Positions 1 through 7,855 of a DNA stretch of 64,000 bases are shown piece after piece. Both the position numbers and the translations under genes were made by a program. The notes beneath the pieces are model-generated. The model searched no databases. It was not told the origin of the DNA and was given only the letters and a program-made list of their open reading frames with translations. The stretch is taken from contig CALKNZ010000006.1 in assembly GCA_938091995.1 (NCBI GenBank), forward strand, positions 16,014 to 80,013, in the 5' to 3' direction. This DNA comes from an uncultured Luminiphilus sp. Lineage in GTDB: Bacteria; Pseudomonadota; Gammaproteobacteria; Pseudomonadales; Halieaceae. Numbering within the stretch: position 1 is the first letter of the stretch; every line of letters begins with the position of its first letter.

Positions 1-450
1 AAAGGTGGTATGGCTATATTACGGCCTTTACTCGCTGAGACGGGCGCTAAGCCAATCGGCACTATGGTCATTGGTACTGTAAAAGGCGATATCCACGACA
101 TTGGTAAGAACTTGGTCGCCATGATGCTGGAAGGCGCGGGCTTTGACGTGCACGATATTGGCATCAACAACTCGGTCGAGGACTACCTTGCCGCCCTTGA
201 GGAGCACAAGCCGGATATCCTCGGTATGTCAGCACTTCTGACGACCACCATGCCCTACATGAAGGTCGTTATCGACGCCCTCAAAGATCAGGGTCTTAGA
301 GATAAATACATTGTTCTTGTTGGCGGTGCCCCGCTGAACGAAGAATTTGGTGAGGCAGTCGGCGCCGACGCCTACTGCCGAGATGCCGCCGAGGCAGCCA
401 CCACGGCGGTCAGCCTTGTGCAAGCTCGATCTAGCGCCCAGGTTCCCTGA
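1..450 (+). CDS. Corrinoid (B12-binding) methyl-carrier protein, 5' truncated
   Basis: The reading frame is open through base 1, so this is the C-terminal part of a longer protein; family members are about 210 aa with an N-terminal four-helix cap. The visible part is the Rossmann-like cobalamin-binding domain: GTVKGDIHDIGKN carries the D-x-H-x-x-G motif whose His is the lower cobalt ligand, followed by SALLTTTMPYM and the VGGAPLN loop. Such proteins (MtgC/MtqC/MttC type) take a methyl group from a substrate methyltransferase onto Co(I) and pass it to tetrahydrofolate. It overlaps the next gene by one base (TGATG). An ATG at 10 exists, but the upstream frame continues the helical cap, so it is probably internal. 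The methylated substrate cannot be read from this protein. Confidence 0.93.
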   Translation, partial: KGGMAILRPLLAETGAKPIGTMVIGTVKGDIHDIGKNLVAMMLEGAGFDVHDIGINNSVEDYLAALEEHKPDILGMSALLTTTMPYMKVVIDALKDQGLRDKYIVLVGGAPLNEEFGEAVGADAYCRDAAEAATTAVSLVQARSSAQVP

Positions 451-1091
451 TGAGTCATCTTGAGCCCTCATCGCTCCTTGTGATTGCCTGTGGAGCACTC
501 GCAAGAGAGATTGAGTGGCTCAAGCGCAGCAATGCTTGGCACAATATGTCGGTGAAGTGCCTAGACGCTGAGTTACACAACCGTCCCGAGAAAATTCCCG
601 CACGCCTCGAGGCACTGATTGCTGAAAATCATCAGCATTTTGACAGAGTTTTTGTCGCCTATGGCGACTGTGGCACTAGCGGTGGCATCGACAAGGTATT
701 AGAGCGCTGGGGCATAGAACGGCTTCCCGGAGACCACTGCTACTCCTTCTATGCCACCGAGGCCCGCTTTAACGCGCTGTTCGAGGAAGAGCCCGGCACT
801 TTTTATCTCACCGATTTTCTGGCGCGGCATTTCGACCGTCTTGTTGTTCGAGGCTTAAAACTCGATCGACACCCGCAACTACTGCAGGAGTTTTTTGGTC
901 ACTACCAACGCGTTGTTTACCTCGCACAGCAGGACGACGAACAGCTACAACTTGCCGCACGCCGAGCAGCCGACTATCTAGGGCTTCGCTTTGAAACTCT
1001 GAAAACGGGCATGGGTGAGCTAGGGCAACACCTTGAAAAACAGGTTTTAAACTTCCAACGTGGTAACGGAGTTCATCATGCAGCGCATTGA
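450..1091 (+). CDS. DUF1638 family protein (corrinoid operon accessory)
   Basis: 213 aa, recognised as DUF1638 (PF07796) by the N-terminal VIACGALAREI segment, a Cys and PEKIPARLEALI region, and the VAYGDCGTSGG loop with a further Cys-Tyr pair (DHCYSFYA). Function is not known to me. The conserved cysteines and the glycine-rich loop suggest a metal or corrinoid/cofactor-handling role, but that is inference. The start ATG overlaps the corrinoid-protein stop by one base, which points to translational coupling and a role in the same methyl-transfer process. Its 3' end overlaps the next gene by 14 nt. Confidence 0.85.
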   Translation: MSHLEPSSLLVIACGALAREIEWLKRSNAWHNMSVKCLDAELHNRPEKIPARLEALIAENHQHFDRVFVAYGDCGTSGGIDKVLERWGIERLPGDHCYSFYATEARFNALFEEEPGTFYLTDFLARHFDRLVVRGLKLDRHPQLLQEFFGHYQRVVYLAQQDDEQLQLAARRAADYLGLRFETLKTGMGELGQHLEKQVLNFQRGNGVHHAAH

Positions 1092-1386
1092 TGTTTATTG
1101 GCGAGATATTCCGGCGCAAGTTTTAATCAAGCGAGGTCGTGACCGGGGTAAGTATCTGCTGAGCCATCGATTTCAAGCTGCCATCGATCGTGCCGCTATG
1201 AAAGCTGGCAAGGGTGGCAGTGATGCCTACCTTGAGGAATGGCGGCGGGTAACGACGTCAATAGAAGCTGAGGGCACTGTACAAAGTATCGCCCAAGGGT
1301 TCGGCGAACAAATTGAAGCGCAATTTTCTGATGATGACATAGCTCGCCTTGTAGCCCAGAAGGGCTTTGACGAGGTGCCCAAGTGA
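1078..1386 (+). CDS. Small PF13769-type ('virulence factor') protein of the corrinoid operon
   Basis: 102 aa from the ATG at 1078, which gives MQRIDVYWRDIPAQV; an in-frame start at 1060 would add six residues and lies deeper in DUF1638. The IDVYWRDIPAQV start and the basic KRGRDRGKYLLSHRFQ stretch match what I recall of PF13769, a small domain named for virulence but of unknown biochemistry. No signal peptide or membrane segment is visible. It sits between DUF1638 and MetV and overlaps both neighbours (14 nt and a GTGA overlap), so it is almost certainly a working part of the methyl-transfer operon and not a virulence gene. Confidence 0.75.
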   Translation: MQRIDVYWRDIPAQVLIKRGRDRGKYLLSHRFQAAIDRAAMKAGKGGSDAYLEEWRRVTTSIEAEGTVQSIAQGFGEQIEAQFSDDDIARLVAQKGFDEVPK

Positions 1387-1841
1387 AAGCGGCGAGAGAC
1401 TGGTCTGTTCGACACGCCAAGGGGCTGCACCGCTTCTATGTAGCCTTAGAGTGGACGTTGCAACTGCTCGACCCCCTACTTCATAGAATTGGCTATCAAC
1501 GTCTCGATAAGTCCTTTGCGCGTATAGAAGGCCTCGTCAAAGGATTTTTATTTGACTCACAGTCCTGCGGTCAGTGCACCTTGGGTTCAACGGGTATGGC
1601 CTGCCCTATGAACTGTCCCAAGACCCTGCGTAACGGGCCCTGTGGGGGTGTCAGACAAAATGGCGGCTGTGAGATCAAACCAGAGATGACCTGCGTGTGG
1701 GTAAAAGCTTGGGAAGGCAGTCAGCAAATGGGCGAGGCAGAAACCGGGCTGCAGGTGATACAGCTGCCCGTCGACACCCGCCTCAAAGGGCATAGCAGTT
1801 GGCTGGAGGCTCTCAAAGCACGACGGGAGAAATCTGCATGA
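1383..1841 (+). CDS. metV: MetV-type methylene-THF reductase C-terminal-domain protein
   Basis: 152 aa from a GTG start inside a GTGA overlap with the previous stop. The C-terminal half has seven cysteines (residues 62, 65, 74, 78, 87, 96, 104) in SCGQCTLGSTGMACPMNC and NGPCGGVRQNGGCEI, the signature of the methylene-THF reductase C-terminal domain (PF12225), called MetV in acetogens. MetV partners MetF there and supplies an Fe-S or Zn site. The N-terminal 55 residues are helical and contain LYVALEWTLQ-like hydrophobic patches but no clear membrane span. It sits directly before metF with an ATGA overlap, as in acetogen metVF, so a MetVF complex is the natural reading. Confidence 0.85.
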   Translation: MKAARDWSVRHAKGLHRFYVALEWTLQLLDPLLHRIGYQRLDKSFARIEGLVKGFLFDSQSCGQCTLGSTGMACPMNCPKTLRNGPCGGVRQNGGCEIKPEMTCVWVKAWEGSQQMGEAETGLQVIQLPVDTRLKGHSSWLEALKARREKSA

Positions 1842-2827
1842 GCTTTGCTGACGAGCCTAGCGCTGGGGAAAACCTTCCTATTCTCCCGGGTCACTTTTCT
1901 CCAGGTCGCTTTGAGCGAGTGCTTAGGGCCGGTCAGTTTGCCGTCACCGCTGAAATAGCCCCCCCGGATTCAGCCGATCCTAATGATGTTTACGAGAGAG
2001 TCAAAGATTTCAACGGCTATGTCGACGCTATCAATGCCACCGATGGTTCTGGAGCCAATTGCCATATGTCGAGTATGGGCATTTGCGCTCTACTCACTCG
2101 TCTGGGTTATTCCATGATTTTGCAGATGTCTTGCCGAGATAGAAACCGAATTTCAATGCAGGGAGATATACTCGGAGCAGCGGCTATGGGTGTGGCCAAC
2201 ATTCTCTGCCTTAGCGGTGATGGCGTGCAGTCAGGTGATCATCCCGAGGCCAAGCCTGTTTTTGACCTAGATAGCATTTCAGCATTGTCTATGGTGCGTC
2301 ATATGCGCGATAACAGCGCCTTTCTCAGTGGCCGATCTCTATCATCACCGCCCCGCCTTTTTATGGGTGGCGCAGCGAACCCCTTTGCGCCACCCGTCGA
2401 TTTTCGCCCTCAGCGTCTCGCCAAAAAAGTCGCTGCCGGAGCCCAATTTGTCCAGACCCAGTACTGCTTCGATATCGAACGCCTCAAATTGTTCATGGCT
2501 AAAACCCGCGACCTGGGCTTGCACGACAAGGTTTTCATTCTCCCTGGCGTGGGGCCTCTGGCCTCTGCTAAGTCAGCTGAGTGGATTCGAAACAATGTTG
2601 CTGGGGTACACATTCCAGATTCAGTGATCAAACGTCTAGCGGGCGCCCAAGATCAAAAACAGGAAGGTGTCGATCTGTGTATCGACCTCATGCAACAAAT
2701 TCAAGAAATTGAGGGGGTCAGCGGTATACATCTGATGGCCTATCGTCAGGAACACCGCATTGGTGAAATCGTTACCAAATCTAAAGTATTGGGCACTCGC
2801 GTGCCTTGGAGCCCAGCAGGCTCGTAA
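1838..2827 (+). CDS. metF: 5,10-methylenetetrahydrofolate reductase (MetF family)
   Basis: 329 aa from the ATG at 1838, which overlaps the metV stop (ATGA); longer starts lie inside metV. TIM-barrel MTHFR signatures: VTAEIAPPDSADPNDV near the N-terminus, LQMSCRDRNRISMQGDILGA, LCLSGDG, and FVQTQYCFDIERL. It interconverts methylene-THF and methyl-THF using bound flavin. Between MetV and a methyl-THF:corrinoid methyltransferase it most likely oxidises methyl-THF produced from a methylated substrate. The operon setting argues against a methionine-biosynthesis role, though the chemistry is reversible. A normal MetF is about 290-330 aa, so length fits. Confidence 0.9.
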   Translation: MSFADEPSAGENLPILPGHFSPGRFERVLRAGQFAVTAEIAPPDSADPNDVYERVKDFNGYVDAINATDGSGANCHMSSMGICALLTRLGYSMILQMSCRDRNRISMQGDILGAAAMGVANILCLSGDGVQSGDHPEAKPVFDLDSISALSMVRHMRDNSAFLSGRSLSSPPRLFMGGAANPFAPPVDFRPQRLAKKVAAGAQFVQTQYCFDIERLKLFMAKTRDLGLHDKVFILPGVGPLASAKSAEWIRNNVAGVHIPDSVIKRLAGAQDQKQEGVDLCIDLMQQIQEIEGVSGIHLMAYRQEHRIGEIVTKSKVLGTRVPWSPAGS

Positions 2828-2839
2828 TAGGAGCAGTAC

Positions 2840-3745
2840 ATGACCACAACAACCCTCAGCTCAGCCAGCAAAGAAGTACACATTGGCTTTGATAAGCCCT
2901 TCGTGATTATTGGTGAGCGTATCAACCCCACCGGCCGCAAAATTCTTGCCGAGGAAATGAAGGCGGGGGACTACAGCCGCGTTGAATCTGATGCACTCGC
3001 CCAAGTCGCTGCAGGGGCGCAAATGCTCGACGTCAACGCGGGGATTCCACTGGCCGATGAGCCGGCGATTCTTGCCGAAGCCATTCGTCGCGTGCAGGCT
3101 ATCACCGATGTTCCCTTGAGCATTGATTCGTCTATTGTTGAGGCCCTTGAGGCAGGATTAGCAGTTTATCAGGGCAAAGCTCTCGTCAATTCAGTCACCG
3201 GTGAAGACGAGGTACTGGAACGTGTTCTGCCGCTGGTCGCCCGCTATAATGCAGCGGTAGTCGCCATCTCTAATGACGAAACAGGAATTTCTGAAGACCC
3301 TAATGAACGCTTCGCTGTTGCCAAAAAAATCGTTGAACGCGCGGCTGACTACGGCATTCATCACAGCAACATTGTGGTTGATCCTCTTGTCATGCCCATT
3401 GGGGCGATCAATACCGCAGGGGTTCAGGTAATGCACCTCGTTCGAAGGCTTAGAGAAGAACTCGAGGTCAACACGACCTGCGGCGCCTCCAATGTCAGTT
3501 TCGGACTGCCCAACCGCAACGGTATCAATGCCGCATTTCTCACTATGGCAATGGGTGCGGGAATGACCTCGGCAATTACCAGCCCACTGCACGCTGAAGT
3601 CATGCAAGCAGTGCGGGGCGGCGACGTTATGATGGGTCATGACCCCAACTGTACTAACTGGATTAAAGCCTACAGAGAGCCAGCGGCTGAAGGCACTGGA
3701 CGCGGCGGTCGCGGCGGCCGCAGCGGCCGGCGCAGGAGTGCTTAA
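2840..3745 (+). CDS. Methyltetrahydrofolate:corrinoid methyltransferase (pterin-binding)
   Basis: 301 aa with a pterin-binding TIM barrel: IIGERINPTGR (residues 23-33), QMLDVNAGIP (61-70), PLSIDSS, and IVVDPLVMPIG. This is the MeTr/MtgA/MtqA class, which moves methyl groups between methyl-corrinoid protein and THF. Start is the ATG at 2840, 12 nt after metF, with AGGAG at 2829-2833. The last ~17 residues form a Gly/Arg tail (GRGGRGGRSGRRR) absent from typical acetogen MeTr, encoded by GC-rich repetitive codons. The RACo gene starts 2 nt downstream. Confidence 0.92.
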   Translation: MTTTTLSSASKEVHIGFDKPFVIIGERINPTGRKILAEEMKAGDYSRVESDALAQVAAGAQMLDVNAGIPLADEPAILAEAIRRVQAITDVPLSIDSSIVEALEAGLAVYQGKALVNSVTGEDEVLERVLPLVARYNAAVVAISNDETGISEDPNERFAVAKKIVERAADYGIHHSNIVVDPLVMPIGAINTAGVQVMHLVRRLREELEVNTTCGASNVSFGLPNRNGINAAFLTMAMGAGMTSAITSPLHAEVMQAVRGGDVMMGHDPNCTNWIKAYREPAAEGTGRGGRGGRSGRRRSA

Positions 3746-3747
3746 CT

Positions 3748-5775
3748 TTGTCTGATGAGTCAGTAAAAATTCTCTTCATGCCTTCAGGACGCCGCGGAAG
3801 CTTCCCCGCCGGCACCCCGGTGCTGGATGCTGCCCGAAGTTTGGGGGTTGATATTGACTCTGTTTGCGGTGGTCGAGGCCTGTGTGGGAGGTGTCGGGTC
3901 GAGTGCATGTCTGGACACTTTCCAAAACACGGACTCACCTCTGATACCGAGCATCTCTCTCCCTTTAGCCTTACAGAAACCCGTTTTGAAGAACGCAAAG
4001 GAGCACTACCCGAGCGTCACCGCTTGAGCTGCCATGCAACACTGCTTAACGATGTGGTTATTGACGTTCCGCCAGAAAGCCAAGTGCATCGACAAATCAT
4101 TCGCAAAGAGACCGAGCACCGTGATATTCGCCTGAATACCGCAACGCGTCTTCACTACGTCGAAGTGGAATCAGCCAGCCTCGAAGATATACGCGGTGAG
4201 GCCCAACTACTTCTCGATGCCCTAAAGCGTGATTGGGATTTAGAGAACTTGCGCGTTGAAGCCAATGTATTGCCTCGACTACAAAAAGCTCTGATCGAGG
4301 GTAAACAAGCGGTAACCGTCGCGGTGTATAACGCGCAAGATGTTATCGCTATCTGGCCCGGACTGTTCGAATCTCCACGAGGCATCGCTATTGATGTGGG
4401 CTCCACGACCGTAGCCGCGCACCTGTGTGACCTTAGTAACGGCGAAGTATTGGGTACCGCGAGCGTCATGAATCCGCAGATTCGATTTGGCGAAGACCTA
4501 ATGAGCCGGGTGTCCTATATCATGATGCACCCCGAGGGCGCTGGAGAGATGACAACCGTCATTCGCCGGGCACTCAATGAGTTGTTCGTCGAACTGAGCG
4601 AAGGTGACGCCTGCGCTTTAGAGGACATTCTCGAGATAACACTGGTCGCCAATCCGATCATGCATCACATTCTGCTGGGCATCGATCCGGTAAATTTAGG
4701 CGGTGCTCCCTTTGCCCTTACGACAACCGAAGCACTGGAGCTGAGGGCTAAAGATTTGGATCTCAATATTCACCCCGGGGGTCGAGTCTACGTTTTGCCG
4801 TGCATCGCCGGTCACGTAGGTGCTGATTCGGCGGGCGTCATTTTGGCAGAGCATCCCGAGCAGGATGCCGAAATGACCCTTGTGATTGATGTCGGCACCA
4901 ACGCCGAGATTGTACTGGGTAATAAAGATCGCATGCTCGTCTGCTCAACACCCACAGGCCCCGCTTTTGAGGGCGCACAGATTAGCTCAGGTCAAAGAGC
5001 AACTTTCGGCGCCATAGAACGGGTTCGCATTGACAGAGACACCCTCGAACCCCGATTTAAAATCATTGGCTCTGACCTTTGGTCAGATGAACCCGGTTTT
5101 GAACAAGCTCTGGGCAGCATTGGCGTCACTGGCATTTGCGGTTCGGGAATTATTGAAGCCGTAGCGGAAATGTTTTTAGCCGGCATTGTCTCGGAAGATG
5201 GCGTGATCAATGGCGCGCTTGCGGAGCAAAGTCCCCGAATTTTCTCCTCAGGTAGAACCTGGTCTTTTACGCTACACACCGCCGGTGCTGAGGGACAATC
5301 TGATATATCAGTCACTCAAAATGACATTCGGCAAATTCAGCTAGCCAAAGCCGCACTGTACGCCGGGGTAAAACTACTCCAAGACCATATGGGCACCGAG
5401 CACATTGATCGCATACGTTTAGCGGGCGCTTTCGGCAGTCACATTAGCCTATCCCACGCCATGGTGCTGGGTTTGATCCCCGACTGCCCATTGGGAAATG
5501 TCTCCGCAGCGGGTAATGCAGCCGGGATGGGCGCACGCATTGCTCTGCTCGATAGAGACAGCCGCAGTCACATTGAAAAAGTGGTGCGCTGGGCCGAGCG
5601 CATCGAGACGGCTGTCGAAGACAAGTTCCAGGACTACTTTGTTGATGCCATGGCCTTTCCTCACAAGTCAGACCCTTTCACCCATCTTTTCGCCGAGATT
5701 CCGCCACCGATAGTCCGCACTCAGCAGGCTGAAGCCGGTCATTCACGCCGCCGCCGGGGGCGCTCGCGAAGCTAA
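3748..5775 (+). CDS. RACo-type reductive activator of corrinoid protein (Fe-S + ASKHA, DUF4445)
   Basis: 675 aa from a TTG start with AGGAG at 3734-3738; the TTG is preferred over the ATG at 3778 because it keeps the first ferredoxin strand. An N-terminal [2Fe-2S] domain has C40, C46, C49 and C95 (VCGGRGLCGRC, LSCHATL). After a linker, the C-terminal ASKHA/DUF4445 module shows GIAIDVGSTTVAAHL, VIDVGTNAEIVLG, TGICGSGIIEA and LAGAFGSHISL. These proteins use ATP hydrolysis and an electron from the Fe-S cluster to bring oxidised Co(II) corrinoid protein back to Co(I), a repair that matters more in air. The last residues are arginine-rich (HSRRRRGRSRS), echoing the tail of the previous gene product. 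Confidence 0.92.
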   Translation: MSDESVKILFMPSGRRGSFPAGTPVLDAARSLGVDIDSVCGGRGLCGRCRVECMSGHFPKHGLTSDTEHLSPFSLTETRFEERKGALPERHRLSCHATLLNDVVIDVPPESQVHRQIIRKETEHRDIRLNTATRLHYVEVESASLEDIRGEAQLLLDALKRDWDLENLRVEANVLPRLQKALIEGKQAVTVAVYNAQDVIAIWPGLFESPRGIAIDVGSTTVAAHLCDLSNGEVLGTASVMNPQIRFGEDLMSRVSYIMMHPEGAGEMTTVIRRALNELFVELSEGDACALEDILEITLVANPIMHHILLGIDPVNLGGAPFALTTTEALELRAKDLDLNIHPGGRVYVLPCIAGHVGADSAGVILAEHPEQDAEMTLVIDVGTNAEIVLGNKDRMLVCSTPTGPAFEGAQISSGQRATFGAIERVRIDRDTLEPRFKIIGSDLWSDEPGFEQALGSIGVTGICGSGIIEAVAEMFLAGIVSEDGVINGALAEQSPRIFSSGRTWSFTLHTAGAEGQSDISVTQNDIRQIQLAKAALYAGVKLLQDHMGTEHIDRIRLAGAFGSHISLSHAMVLGLIPDCPLGNVSAAGNAAGMGARIALLDRDSRSHIEKVVRWAERIETAVEDKFQDYFVDAMAFPHKSDPFTHLFAEIPPPIVRTQQAEAGHSRRRRGRSRS

Positions 5776-5882
5776 ATTATTTGTTGTTTCAAACTTGTTT
5801 GGAAGCTTAATAAGAATTACCTTCGCCGACAGCGATACGTTTGGTGTTACTCACTGATCACGATTTCTTTTCGGAGAACTTT

Positions 5883-6887
5883 ATGTTTTCTTTTGATCAT
5901 CCCCTGCCCTTCCCTAAGAACCGTCCAACGCCCTATTTACCGCTGTCAGAAGAGCCTGCATTTGAGGCAACCAAACATTTGGCCCTCGAGATGCCAAGTC
6001 AGTGTTTATCTCTTGCTGATCTGGGCTACACCCCAGAAGAAATCAAGCGCTGTGCCTCATCCTTTGCCTACAGTAATGCCTTCAGGATTCTTTCCTCTGA
6101 GGGAGTCGCTGCAATGGAAGCAGTCTGCCAAGACATCTATGGCAACCGAAATGACAGCACCGGCACGGGCGCTAATCGCTTAGGTAGCTATGCGCGTGGC
6201 GCGGGTTATCGATCCCGTTTTATCCGCGACTTTTGTGACAGCCCAGATGTCGCAGAGCATTTATCCAAAATAGCTGGGGTCACGCTAGGCCGTCACTCCG
6301 TACCCGCGGTTGCCTGTGGTATCAATTACGCGCCCGAGGACGTAAGTCGCGCCGTCGATACCTGGCACGTGGATTCTGTCAACTTTGACGTGGTGATGAT
6401 GGTCACCGACCCCTCGGCGCTCAAAGGTGGCGAATTTCAGGTATTTAAAGGTACCCGGCAAGAAGGACAAGCCTTACTCGGCATTGCGGGTGAAGAAGGC
6501 GGGGATGCCGTACTCCCTGAAGCACGAATTTCCAGCATTCCTTTCCCAGAAGCAGGCTACGGCTTTCTCCAGCAAGGCACGCATATTTTTCACCGAGCCT
6601 GCCGACTGCTGGAAAGAGCGAATCGCATTACGCTCATCCCCTCCTTTGAGGTGCTCCCCGCGCACAATACCGACCGTACCAATGCGGTCAACATGGCAGA
6701 CTGGACGGATCCGGGTATCAGCGCAGAACTGGCACGTCACGAAGTTTGGCGTGCCTCTGCGAGACTTGAGCAACTCTTATCTGATATTAGTCTCACTGAT
6801 GAACCACGAGCCCTAGGCGCCTCAATACGTGAGGCAGTGAGCCAACTGAATCAATTTGCAGACAAACTTGAGAGCCGCTCCCTATGA
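5883..6887 (+). CDS. Fe(II)/2-oxoglutarate-type dioxygenase
   Basis: 334 aa from the ATG at 5883, which has GGAGA 5-6 nt upstream; a TTG at 5841 lacks this. The jelly-roll iron site is visible: TWHVDS supplies H162 and D164, THIFHRACR supplies the distal His (H234 or H237), and ERANRITLIPSF supplies a likely 2-oxoglutarate Arg (R248). No signal peptide. It is first in a six-gene operon with SDRs, a FAH hydrolase and an HpbD-like enolase-superfamily enzyme, so it probably hydroxylates or oxidatively opens the pathway substrate. I cannot name that substrate. The 107-nt gap after the RACo gene may hold the operon promoter. Confidence 0.7.
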   Translation: MFSFDHPLPFPKNRPTPYLPLSEEPAFEATKHLALEMPSQCLSLADLGYTPEEIKRCASSFAYSNAFRILSSEGVAAMEAVCQDIYGNRNDSTGTGANRLGSYARGAGYRSRFIRDFCDSPDVAEHLSKIAGVTLGRHSVPAVACGINYAPEDVSRAVDTWHVDSVNFDVVMMVTDPSALKGGEFQVFKGTRQEGQALLGIAGEEGGDAVLPEARISSIPFPEAGYGFLQQGTHIFHRACRLLERANRITLIPSFEVLPAHNTDRTNAVNMADWTDPGISAELARHEVWRASARLEQLLSDISLTDEPRALGASIREAVSQLNQFADKLESRSL

Positions 6888-7855
6888 CCAGAGATTCAGA
6901 GCTCAAGGGACGTGCCTGTTTGGTGACGGGGGCTGCCGGCTGCATTGGCGCGTGGGTCGTCAAGCAGCTCCGTGACGCAGGCGCTATTCCTGTGGTTTTC
7001 GATGTCACTGAAAACCGTGAACGCTTACACCTCATTATGGAAGATGCGGATACGGTTATTTGGGAGTGCGGTGATATCACCGATTTTGATCGCCTAACCG
7101 AAATCGCTGAGCGCCATAATATCGAGGCCATTATTCATTTGGCGGCCCTTCAAGTCCCCTTCTGCAAGGCCAATCCCATAGGGAGTACCCAGATTAATGT
7201 CATGGGCAGCATTCATATTCTAGAGCTCGCCCGTCAGCAAGGCATTACCCGTTTGAGTTATGCAAGCTCGGTTGCCGCACCGGCAATGGGTGACAATAAT
7301 TGGTTAGAAACCCTCTACGGCGCTCACAAAATTTGTGGTGAACAAATGGCAAAGGTTTACTGGCAGGACTGGAGTGTTCCCAGCATTGGCATTCGCCCCG
7401 CTATTATTTACGGCCCCGGACGTGACCAGGGCATGAGCGCTGCCCCAACGATCGCTCTGCTTGCAGCCGAGGTCGAAGCGCCGTATACCATTCCTTTCTC
7501 TGGTGATGTTGGTTTTGTCTACGTAGAAGACGCGGCCCAGCGCTTTATAGCCGCAGCGAGTTGTCCCCATCAAGGGGCCCATGTCTTCGATCTCAACGGC
7601 ACACCGGCAGGAATTACTACAATGCTGGCAATGCTCGCTGAACATTACCCCCATGCCAAGGTCGACTATGAAGGTGAGGCCATGCCTTTTCCTGCTGAAC
7701 CCAATAGTGGCGACCTCGAACGCTTCCTAGGACTGGGTGATTGCCTACCCCTGTCCCAAGGTATTCTTAAAACTCAGGCCTGTTTTCGTAATGCCCAAGC
7801 CCGCGGCATTGATCTAAAAGCACTTTTTAACCTGACAGTGAGTAAAACTCCATGA
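6884..7855 (+). CDS. Extended SDR, NAD-dependent epimerase/dehydratase family
   Basis: 323 aa, ATGA overlap with the dioxygenase gene. Rossmann motif LVTGAAGCIGAW (residues 13-24), HLAALQVPFCKANP typical of the extended family, and catalytic YGAHK (Y145, K149). The IRPAIIYGPGRDQG and FVYVEDAAQRFI segments are also standard. Members epimerise or dehydrogenate sugars, uronates or small hydroxyacids with NAD. In this operon a dehydrogenase or lactone-forming oxidation is as likely as epimerisation. Substrate unknown. Ends in an ATGA overlap with the FAH gene. Confidence 0.85.
   Translation: MTRDSELKGRACLVTGAAGCIGAWVVKQLRDAGAIPVVFDVTENRERLHLIMEDADTVIWECGDITDFDRLTEIAERHNIEAIIHLAALQVPFCKANPIGSTQINVMGSIHILELARQQGITRLSYASSVAAPAMGDNNWLETLYGAHKICGEQMAKVYWQDWSVPSIGIRPAIIYGPGRDQGMSAAPTIALLAAEVEAPYTIPFSGDVGFVYVEDAAQRFIAAASCPHQGAHVFDLNGTPAGITTMLAMLAEHYPHAKVDYEGEAMPFPAEPNSGDLERFLGLGDCLPLSQGILKTQACFRNAQARGIDLKALFNLTVSKTP

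Noticed and set aside
5780..5815. CAAAC-TT-GTTTG inverted repeat after the RACo gene as a terminator
   Set aside because: The loop is too small and no U-run follows; the next operon may even be read through.
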